Positions 1 to 5,804 of a stretch of DNA of 7,426 nt are shown piece after piece. The stretch's first letter is position 1; every line of letters begins with the position of its first letter. The stretch is from a bacterium (GTDB lineage Bacteria; Patescibacteriota; Patescibacteriia; Magasanikbacterales; GWA2-37-8). Location: the NCBI GenBank assembly GCA_021790135.1, contig JAJYIJ010000047.1, forward strand, positions 1 to 7,426, given 5' to 3'. The notes under the pieces were generated by a model. That model saw only the letters and a program-made list of their open reading frames with translations, searched no databases and was not told the DNA's origin. Made by a program: the position numbers and the translations under genes.

Positions 1-1
1 G

Positions 2-469
2 GTGGTCGCCGTATCATCAATTTTTCCGGGTGCCGTTACCAGCGATTTATTCCCGACGGATGCAGGTAAATTAACTTACTATGATAAGAATTTTTTCGCC
101 ATGTATATTCCTGATTCAGTACTGCCAAAGCGTGTTGACGTGATGTCTTCCGGGATCGATGTGATGCCGACCTTGCTTCAGATTCTTAATATTAATATTC
201 CGAATTCTTTTGAGGGGCATTCGATTTTTGATGATCAGAGTAAGTATCCCAATATTTTAGGAATGCATGAGCTCGGTTTATATATCAATCAACTCACGGC
301 GAGTGGTACGCGAAAAATTTCGTACGACGTTCCAAGCGATATTCAGTGTCCGGCAAATTATAGTCCGACGTCGACGTCGGATTTTACCGAGTGTGATTAT
401 CTGCAATTTTATGAATGGAAACGGCAGATGTTTCAGGAGGGCCGTTTCTGGAAGCATTGGAATGATTAA
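2..469 (+). CDS. C-terminal part of a sulfatase/LTA-synthase-like (alkaline phosphatase superfamily) surface enzyme, 5' truncated by window edge
   Basis: The frame is open from the first bases, so the true start and the metal-binding catalytic part lie upstream of the window. The visible 155 residues match the last section of sulfatase-fold enzymes (sulfatases, phosphoglycerol transferases, LtaS-like proteins). The stretch FFAMYIPDS (about residues 31-39) looks like the strand carrying the presented-substrate loop. GIDVMPTLLQILNI (about 51-64), followed by GHSIF, is the D-x-x-PTLL-x-L-x-I then G-x-S-x-F signature of the family's C-terminal subdomain. The tail after residue 100 is polar and holds two cysteines (about C115 and C129) that could form a disulfide if the domain is outside the membrane, as is usual in this family. 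The substrate cannot be told without the N-terminal half. The next gene, an O-antigen-ligase-like protein, fits a role in surface polymer modification. The gene ends with TAA and has no obvious terminator. Confidence 0.7.
   Translation: MVAVSSIFPGAVTSDLFPTDAGKLTYYDKNFFAMYIPDSVLPKRVDVMSSGIDVMPTLLQILNINIPNSFEGHSIFDDQSKYPNILGMHELGLYINQLTASGTRKISYDVPSDIQCPANYSPTSTSDFTECDYLQFYEWKRQMFQEGRFWKHWND
364..381. repeat. Perfect 18-bp palindrome inside the sulfatase-like gene
   Basis: TCCGACGTCGACGTCGGA reads identically on both strands over all 18 bases. It contains two overlapping GACGTC sites around a central GTCGAC. It encodes a Ser/Thr-rich piece (S-P-T-S-T-S-D), so part of the symmetry comes from a doubled ACGTCG codon pair. 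It lies between the two tail cysteines, in what looks like a linker of the protein. No function can be assigned; it may be fortuitous. Confidence 0.6.
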
Positions 470-495
470 GGAGGCAGTAAAAAGAGAGATCGACG

Positions 496-525
496 TTGTT
501 CAAACTGAGCGAACGTAGTATACTA
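496..525 (+). promoter_or_regulatory. Promoter of the O-antigen-ligase/TPR gene
   Basis: TTGTTC (496-501) lies 17 bp from TATACT (519-524), a near-consensus sigma70 -10 element. The predicted transcription start is near 531, giving a leader of only about 18 nt before the ATG at 549, with no Shine-Dalgarno sequence in it. The -10 sits inside the 12-mer CGTAGTATACTA (514-525). The same 12-mer occurs before the oxidoreductase gene at 7295-7306, at almost the same distance from its ATG. The -35 matches consensus at only three of six positions. Confidence 0.6.
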
Positions 526-548
526 GCAATATATAAAGTTACCATTTT

Positions 549-2855
549 ATGTTTCCTGCAAAAAAACAACCACCACAATGGCTTGAACAAATAACCTTTT
601 GGCTGTTGCTTTTGACAGTCGTCGTGGTGCCGCTTATCTTCCAGATCAATCTTGTAAATGCATTTATTTTGCCGAAGGAATATGCGATTGCCGGCGGAGT
701 CGCCCTGATTCTCATTCTTTGGGCGGCGCGAGTTTTAACACGTCGAACCCTTGGTTATCACTCTACGCCTTTAACCGCAATTTTGATCGTGCTCCTTCTT
801 GTGGTTTTGATCGTGACTTTTTTTGCGCCGTCTCTCCTGGTTGCTTTTGTGGGAAACCATGCTTATTTTAGCCAGAATGCAATTATTTTTATTAGTGGCA
901 TCGGCCTTTATTTTTTTCTCGTCGAGTATGTGACGACCAGGGTTCGTTGGACAGTGCTTCTTGATATTTTTATAGCGACAGGAGGTCTGACGGTAGTTTT
1001 TTTCCTGTTGCGAGTTTGGGGCGGCTCTCATCTGGCGGCTCTCTGGCCGAATATTTGGAATACGCTTGATGAAGGGAATGCTAATTTCGCTGTTTGGGTA
1101 GTGGTGGTATTTTTGTTGGCTGCCGGTCAACTCTTCAGCAAGGAGTCTCGGTCCTGGCGGGTTGTGCTTTACGGAGTGACAGCATTATTGGCCCTCGTGG
1201 CGGCGGTACTTTTGTCGTTCCAGACTGCTTGGTGGATTTTGCTCATTGGTCTTTTTGGCCTTTTGGTATTTAGCGCCGTTAGTTTTAAAAATATTCGAGG
1301 CTGGATGTTTTCTTTGAGCGTTCTCCTAACGACCGCATGTCTGGCCTTCATCTTTTTTGGAACGCCGGTTTCTTGGCGGGCAGTTTTGCCGCCGGAAATT
1401 TATTTGAATCAGCATGCTTCTTTGATCATCGCCGAGCGAGAGTTAGGCGCGGGAGTAAAAAATTTTTTGATTGGCACAGGGATGGGCACTTTTCCCGTCA
1501 GTTTCTCACAATTTCGTCCGGCTGATTTCAATTCCGACTCACTGCTGTGGTCGGTACGTTTTACGCGACCAGCCAGCAGTCTGCTTGCTCTAGCTACCGA
1601 GGGGGGAGCCTTACTTGTTATCAGTTTTTTGGCGTTAGTGGTACTGACGATTATATGGGTGATGAAAATATGGCGTGCAGCGCGCCAATCTGAAGAAAGT
1701 CGGGCTGTTGAATTTTTGCGGCATCCAATCAGCTCGGTGTCTATTTTTGCGGTTGCTTGGCCGTGGTTTGTTTTAACGGTTGCGACTGGTTTGGTGTACT
1801 TTACTGCCAGTCTCTGGTGGCTTTGGTGGCTTTTGCTCGGTGTCACGGCGGCGCTATTAACGGTCGCTGCTGATAAGGAACCCGTGGAAAAAAAATTTGG
1901 CGAACAAACGCCGGAACGTAATTTGGTCATTTCTTTTATCTTCATTGCGGCGGCTATTGGAATTTTATTTTTGATTATCGAGGGTGTTCGTTATTATGAG
2001 GCGGAATTGTCTTATCATACGGCACTGGTGAGCCACTCGTTGCCGGCGGCGGAAAATAATTTGGAGCAAGCAATTAATTATTCTGGTTCTGTCGCTGATT
2101 ATCATGCTGTGCTTGCTCAGGCTTTTCGTCTGGATGCTCTGCTCAGCGCTCAAACCAGTACACCGGATTTACAACATATTAATACATTAGTTTCCAATTC
2201 AATTGAACAGGCAAAAATAGCCACAACGATGGATCCACAATTAGTTACGATGTGGGAAAATTTGGCGACAATGTATGAAACAACCGCTAATTTGTTGCCT
2301 AATGCTTACACGTGGGCGATAGGATCATTAAAGCAGGCTTTGACTCTTGATCCGACGGATCCAAGCATCATGTTGCGTCTCGGCAATGACTATGTAGCGA
2401 ATAAACAATATAATGAAGCGGAGCAACAATATAAGGCGGCCGTTGGTATTAAAGTTGATTATGTTGATGCCTACGTGGCTTTGGCGGGAGTGTATGAACA
2501 GTTAGGCCAGCTTGATGACGCGGTGGCTACCTACGTCAAAATGCCGGCCGCCGGAGAAAATAATGCCACTATTCTTTTCGACTACGGCAGGGTTCTTTAT
2601 AATCGTAACAAGGCAGGGGATCGCGACTTGGCAGAAAAAATTTGGTTAAGCCTCATCGCCCAAGATCCAAATAACGCCAATGCTCTCTACAGTCTCGGTT
2701 TGCTCTATCAAAGCCGTGGTAACACAAGCCTTGCTCTTCAGTATTTCAAGAAAGTACAGGCTTTGAATCCAGATAATAAAGATTTACAAGAGAAAATTGA
2801 TTTCCTCCTTGGCCGTTCTGTTCCGATCGCCCCCGTGACCAGCACTGCTCACTAG
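549..2855 (+). CDS. Polytopic O-antigen ligase/polymerase-like (Wzy_C type) membrane protein with C-terminal TPR domain
   Basis: A 768-residue inner-membrane protein. About thirteen hydrophobic segments are visible: roughly residues 14-34, 43-62, 74-100, 108-130, 135-156, 178-194, 204-222, 225-244, 252-270, 350-372, 396-417, 418-440 and 459-478. The long loop between segments 9 and 10 (about 271-349) carries GTGMGTFPVSFSQFRP and then RFTRPASSLLALATEGG, the layout of the Wzy_C loop of O-antigen ligases and polymerases. After the last segment come TPR-like helical pairs, clearest at about 604-637, 638-671, 673-708 and 709-742 (for example NALYSLGLLYQSRG then ALQYFKKVQALNPD). Such fusions are common in Patescibacteria. 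The expected job is transfer or polymerisation of a lipid-linked glycan outside the membrane, with the TPRs as a protein-binding module. The His usually found in the second half of the loop is not there; H289 is the loop's only His. The chemistry is therefore inferred, not shown. The start is chosen because MFPAKKQPP leads directly into the first membrane segment. Confidence 0.8.
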   Translation: MFPAKKQPPQWLEQITFWLLLLTVVVVPLIFQINLVNAFILPKEYAIAGGVALILILWAARVLTRRTLGYHSTPLTAILIVLLLVVLIVTFFAPSLLVAFVGNHAYFSQNAIIFISGIGLYFFLVEYVTTRVRWTVLLDIFIATGGLTVVFFLLRVWGGSHLAALWPNIWNTLDEGNANFAVWVVVVFLLAAGQLFSKESRSWRVVLYGVTALLALVAAVLLSFQTAWWILLIGLFGLLVFSAVSFKNIRGWMFSLSVLLTTACLAFIFFGTPVSWRAVLPPEIYLNQHASLIIAERELGAGVKNFLIGTGMGTFPVSFSQFRPADFNSDSLLWSVRFTRPASSLLALATEGGALLVISFLALVVLTIIWVMKIWRAARQSEESRAVEFLRHPISSVSIFAVAWPWFVLTVATGLVYFTASLWWLWWLLLGVTAALLTVAADKEPVEKKFGEQTPERNLVISFIFIAAAIGILFLIIEGVRYYEAELSYHTALVSHSLPAAENNLEQAINYSGSVADYHAVLAQAFRLDALLSAQTSTPDLQHINTLVSNSIEQAKIATTMDPQLVTMWENLATMYETTANLLPNAYTWAIGSLKQALTLDPTDPSIMLRLGNDYVANKQYNEAEQQYKAAVGIKVDYVDAYVALAGVYEQLGQLDDAVATYVKMPAAGENNATILFDYGRVLYNRNKAGDRDLAEKIWLSLIAQDPNNANALYSLGLLYQSRGNTSLALQYFKKVQALNPDNKDLQEKIDFLLGRSVPIAPVTSTAH

Positions 2856-2878
2856 TCTCGCATTCTTTCGGAAAAAAA

Positions 2879-3172
2879 TTAGTCCTCAGGGAAAATTGTT
2901 TTGTCGTTTTCGTCGTAGAGAGAAATAGCCAAAACCGGACAAGATTCAGCCGCCAGCCGAATGGTATCCTCGTCGGTGGAATTGGGGTCAACGACGTAGG
3001 CGAGATTCTCTTCGTCAAGTTGAAAAACACCTGGCGCCGCGGCGACACAGGGCCCGGCGCCAATGCATTTGCTGCGGTCCACGGCGATGCGGCATATTTG
3101 GCCGCCCGCGCGGATTTTTTGAGAGATAATATTTTCCGGCACATTGGCAGGGAGCGATACAATTTTTGTCAT
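2879..3172 (-). CDS. Small ferredoxin, probably [3Fe-4S] type, last gene of the suf operon
   Basis: A 97-residue single-cluster ferredoxin, presumably a soluble electron carrier. The core is CIGAGPC (C36 to C42) followed by APGVFQL and, near the end, SCPVLAI with C78. The usual C-x2-C-x2-C motif has Ala (A39) at the second ligand, and the later CxxxCP cysteine is also replaced (A46-P47). Three ligands remain, C36, C42 and C78, the pattern of [3Fe-4S] ferredoxins such as those serving actinobacterial P450s. A further cysteine, C27, lies nine residues before C36. The N-terminal ~25 residues are an extension I do not recognise. Its place at the end of a cluster-assembly operon suggests it supplies electrons for assembly or is a client of the machinery. 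The divergent flavoprotein at 7331 could be its reductase. The ATG has no Shine-Dalgarno sequence. The gene is convergent with the TPR gene, only 23 bp from its stop. Confidence 0.85.
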   Translation of the reverse strand: MTKIVSLPANVPENIISQKIRAGGQICRIAVDRSKCIGAGPCVAAAPGVFQLDEENLAYVVDPNSTDEDTIRLAAESCPVLAISLYDENDKTIFPED

Positions 3173-3214
3173 AAAAGTTACAAATTAAAAAGATCTCATT
3201 TTTTAGGAATCATA

Positions 3215-3505
3215 TCAAATACCAAATAGTGAGCGGAGCTCTTCCGGCATTTTGTAGGGAGGATCAAACGTCAATTCAATGTCGACTTTTTTTGCTCCCA
3301 TAGTGTGGAGCGCAGTTTTGATTTCTTCTTGTAATTCAGGCCCCCAAGGGCAAAAGGGCGTCGTGTACGTCATGAGAATATTGATGCTTGTCTTTTTTTC
3401 GTTGACAGAAAGCGAATAAATTAACCCCATACTCCAGATATCCAAATGGAGTTCAGGGTCTTTGACCGTTTTAAGCTTGGCGATGACTTCATTTTTGTTG
3501 AACAT
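3215..3505 (-). CDS. sufT: MIP18/DUF59 family iron-sulfur protein assembly factor (SufT-like)
   Basis: A 96-residue protein, the whole length of the FeS_assembly_P (MIP18, DUF59) domain. Diagnostic stretches are DPELHLDIWSMGLIY (16-30), TYTTPFCPWGPEL (46-58) with the conserved Cys at C52, and ELTFDPPYKMPEEL (77-90), which corresponds to the family's V-W/F-DPPW-x-P-x-M end. Members such as SufT and the eukaryotic CIA protein MIP18 help mature or deliver Fe-S clusters to target proteins. The neighbouring suf genes fit that role. It begins 9 bp after the sufC stop. Its ATG is preceded by AATGGCATTGT, with no real ribosome-binding site, so it probably depends on ribosomes leaving sufC. The symbol rests on family and context; stand-alone DUF59 proteins with other roles (for example PaaD in phenylacetate degradation) are unlikely here. 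Confidence 0.85.
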   Translation of the reverse strand: MFNKNEVIAKLKTVKDPELHLDIWSMGLIYSLSVNEKKTSINILMTYTTPFCPWGPELQEEIKTALHTMGAKKVDIELTFDPPYKMPEELRSLFGI

Positions 3506-3514
3506 ACAATGCCA

Positions 3515-4246
3515 TTATTTTGTGAAATTCTTATACCCTTTTTCTTCAATTTCATTGGCTAATTTTTTGTCGCCGCTTTTGACAATTTTCCCACGCACCA
3601 TCACGTGTACTTTGTCGGGAGCGACATATTTAAGAATTCTATTGTAATGGGTAATAAGCACAACGGCATTTTTTTTATTTTTGAAACGATTGATGCCGTT
3701 CGCGACGATTTTGAGTGCATCAACATCAAGGCCCGAATCTATTTCGTCGAGAATAGCATATTTCGGATTAAACAGCAGAAGTTGAAGAATTTCGCTGCGC
3801 TTTTTTTCTCCGCCGGAAAAGCCAGTTCCGAGCGAACGAGTGGCAAATTCCGGTTTTATTTTTAAGCCGGCTATTTTTTCGGCAAGTATTTTTCGGAAGG
3901 CGAGCGGATCGACGTTCTTGCCGGAAAGGCTGCTTGTAGCTAAGTGTGAGAAATTGGCCAGACTGACGCCGGGAATTTCTGGCGGGTACTGCATTGAGAG
4001 AAATAATCCGCGCCGGGCGCGTTCATCGGGCGAAAGTCTCGTAGCGTCGGTTTGGTCAATCATAATTTTCCCTTGCGTCACTTCATAGTGCGGATGTCCA
4101 AGGAGGGCGGCCGCCAAGGTCGATTTGCCGCTGCCGTTCGGTCCCATGATGGCGTGCACTTCGCCTGGCTTGATTGCCAAATTTAAACCACGGATAATTT
4201 CTTTATCCGCGGCGGAAATATGGAGATTGGAAATAATTAACGACAT
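3515..4246 (-). CDS. sufC: Fe-S cluster assembly ATPase SufC
   Basis: A 243-residue ABC-type ATPase without membrane segments; E. coli SufC is of similar size (about 248). The motifs are Walker A GPNGSGKST (35-43), the SufC Q-loop region MQYPPEIPGVS (85-95), the signature FSGGEKKRSEILQ (143-155) and Walker B AILDEIDSGLD (164-174). The H-loop is ITHYNRIL with H200, followed by the family's GKIVKSGD segment. FSGGEKKR and the SGLDVDALKIVA run separate SufC from ordinary transporter ATPases. SufC binds the scaffold subunit and uses ATP-driven dimerisation to reshape it during cluster building. In well-studied systems it binds both SufB and SufD; here only SufB is encoded alongside, so a SufB2C2 complex is the likely form. 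The start overlaps the end of sufU by 10 bp, which supports coupled translation. No Shine-Dalgarno sequence is present. Confidence 0.95.
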   Translation of the reverse strand: MSLIISNLHISAADKEIIRGLNLAIKPGEVHAIMGPNGSGKSTLAAALLGHPHYEVTQGKIMIDQTDATRLSPDERARRGLFLSMQYPPEIPGVSLANFSHLATSSLSGKNVDPLAFRKILAEKIAGLKIKPEFATRSLGTGFSGGEKKRSEILQLLLFNPKYAILDEIDSGLDVDALKIVANGINRFKNKKNAVVLITHYNRILKYVAPDKVHVMVRGKIVKSGDKKLANEIEEKGYKNFTK

Positions 4247-4605
4247 ATCTTTTTTAACGTTTCGAGACAGAGCGTGGCACAGCGCAAGCGAGTAGGGTTG
4301 AGATTTTTGAGTCCGAGCAGCTGTAACATTTTTTGGTTGCTGATTTTTTTAATCGCATTTCGTTTTTTGCCTTTAATTTTTTCAGTCAAAATCGATGCGG
4401 CCGCTTGTGACACAGCGCAACCATCGCCTTGCCAGGCAACGGCTTTGACAGCGTTATTGGTATCCCATTTAACACATACTTCAATAGTGTCGCCGCAGGA
4501 AGGGTTATGTTCGGTTTGGCGCGCATCACAATCCGGCAGCACCCTCTTATTGAGGGGATGCTTATAAAGATCAAGCAGTAGTTCGTGATAGATAGCATCG
4601 GTCAT
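4237..4605 (-). CDS. sufU: SufU/IscU-family sulfur-transfer or scaffold protein, short form
   Basis: A 122-residue NifU-N/IscU-fold protein. It opens with YHELLLDLYKHPLNKRVL (6-23). The three cysteines of the active or zinc site are C37 (in NPSCGD, with D39), C63 (in GDGCAVS) and C109 (in RLRCATL). The RCATL context with Arg before the last Cys, rather than the IscU HCS, and the partnership with SufS and SufC point to SufU. B. subtilis SufU is a zinc protein that accepts sulfane sulfur from SufS. However, C63 and C109 are 46 residues apart here, against 62 in B. subtilis SufU (C66, C128) and 43 in E. coli IscU (C63, C106). The insertion that usually marks SufU is therefore missing. It could act as sulfur relay, scaffold or both. 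Its ATG overlaps the sufS stop as ATGA, so translation is coupled to sufS; no Shine-Dalgarno sequence is seen. Confidence 0.9.
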   Translation of the reverse strand: MTDAIYHELLLDLYKHPLNKRVLPDCDARQTEHNPSCGDTIEVCVKWDTNNAVKAVAWQGDGCAVSQAAASILTEKIKGKKRNAIKKISNQKMLQLLGLKNLNPTRLRCATLCLETLKKICR

Positions 4606-5795
4606 AAGAACATCTTTTTTATTTTTTGGATTCCTTTTGCCAAAGCGTCAATTTCTTTTTTTGTCGTGTAGATACCAAACGACGCGCGAGCAGTGGCGGA
4701 AATGTTGAGATAGTGGTGAAGAGGTTCGGCACAGTGGTATCCTGCCCGCAGGCAAATTTTTTTCTGGTTAAGAATATCGGCAATATCGTGCGGATGCACA
4801 CCGGGAATAGTGAAAGCGATAACGCCGATGCGGTTGCGGACCGGTCCAATGATAGTTACTTCATTTTTTAATTTTTTTAATGCATGTGCAGTCAATTCTG
4901 ATTCGTGATTTTGAATTTTTTTCCAGCCGAGTTTCATAATGAAGTCGGCGGCGGCACCGAGACCGATGGCACCGGCAATATTTGGTGTTCCGGCTTCGAA
5001 TTTGTGCGGGCTCGGCATCCAATCGGCGCTTTCGTAGGAAACGGAACGGACCATTTCACCGCCGAAGAAAAATGGTTCCAAGTGTTCGTCAAGTAACATT
5101 TTTTTCCCGTAGAGTGCGCCGCTGCCGGTCGGGCCATACATTTTATGTCCGGAAAAAACAAGAAAATCGCAATCCAATTTTTTAACATCAATCGGCAGGT
5201 GAGCGATCGCTTGGGCGGCGTCGACAATAGCCAAGGCGCGAGGTGCTTTTTGGCGGACGAGGCGAATGAGCTCTTCGGCTGGCGTGATGTTGCCAAGAAC
5301 ATTGGAAACTAAAGTGAAACTTACAATTTTTGTGTTAGCATCAATCAATTTTTTGGCTGACTCTAAATCAAGTTCATATTTTTTCAACTCAATAAACCGT
5401 AATTCAAATCCATAGTGTTTGGCCATTTCTTGCCACGGAACGAGGTTGGCGTGGTGCTCTAACCGCGTCAGGACAACGTTATCGCGGTGGGAGAGGCGCG
5501 GAGACAGGGAGTAGGCGAGGCTATTCAAACCCATTGTCGTGCCGCTCGTGAAAATGATTTCTTCGCGCTTGGCCTTGATAAGATGGGCGACAGAATCGCG
5601 CGCCGACTCGTAGGCATTGGTCGCTTTGGTAGCGAGTGCATAAAAGCCGCGGTGCACATTGGCGCGATAGTTTGTGTAGTAGGCGGTCAGGGCGTCAATA
5701 ACAACTTGCGGTGTTTGCGTCGTGGCAGCACTATCAAGATAGATTAGATCTTTTTGGTGTCTGAAAATGGGGAAATGTTTTTTTATTGCTTCCAT
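4602..5795 (-). CDS. sufS: Cysteine desulfurase SufS (group II, PLP-dependent)
   Basis: A 397-residue class V aminotransferase-fold enzyme, close to the usual ~406. It removes sulfur from L-cysteine to give alanine and an enzyme persulfide. Visible motifs are YLDSAATTQTP (19-29), TSGTTMGLN (83-91), LEHHANLVPWQ (112-122) with PLP-stacking H114, and VDAAQ (191-195) with D192 and Q195. SGHKMYGPTGSGALYG has K218 as the PLP Schiff-base lysine. The persulfide Cys is C355 in RAGYHCAEP and the substrate-binding Arg is R370 in ARASFGIYTT. The usual GHHC is GYHC here. H336, in GVHPHD, lies 19 residues before the catalytic Cys. That is the spacing of B. subtilis SufS H342, reported to take part in zinc-ligand swapping with SufU, and it fits the adjacent sufU. 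The start is 9 bp after the sufB stop, with a weak AGGA 13-16 nt upstream. Confidence 0.95.
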   Translation of the reverse strand: MEAIKKHFPIFRHQKDLIYLDSAATTQTPQVVIDALTAYYTNYRANVHRGFYALATKATNAYESARDSVAHLIKAKREEIIFTSGTTMGLNSLAYSLSPRLSHRDNVVLTRLEHHANLVPWQEMAKHYGFELRFIELKKYELDLESAKKLIDANTKIVSFTLVSNVLGNITPAEELIRLVRQKAPRALAIVDAAQAIAHLPIDVKKLDCDFLVFSGHKMYGPTGSGALYGKKMLLDEHLEPFFFGGEMVRSVSYESADWMPSPHKFEAGTPNIAGAIGLGAAADFIMKLGWKKIQNHESELTAHALKKLKNEVTIIGPVRNRIGVIAFTIPGVHPHDIADILNQKKICLRAGYHCAEPLHHYLNISATARASFGIYTTKKEIDALAKGIQKIKKMFL

Positions 5796-5804
5796 ATATA
5801 CAGT

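Noticed and set aside
267..518. 83-codon frame overlapping the sulfatase-like gene and its intergenic region
   Set aside because: It is out of frame with the recognisable sulfatase C-terminus, Arg-rich without a motif, and has no start signal.
1409..1945. 178-codon open frame on the - strand within the TPR membrane gene
   Set aside because: Low-complexity Ser/Thr/Lys-rich translation antisense to clear membrane segments, with no start signals.
2836..2878. Possible terminator between the convergent TPR and ferredoxin genes
   Set aside because: GTGACCAGCACTGCTCAC at 2836-2853 folds only into a short interrupted stem with too small a loop, and no T-run follows. The T-run on the - strand after the ferredoxin stop has no stem before it. 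I see no canonical terminator in the 23-bp gap.
3173..3214. Hairpin or promoter in the 42-bp gap before the ferredoxin gene
   Set aside because: The A/T-rich bases around AGATCT pair only weakly, and no -35/-10 pair with acceptable spacing was found.
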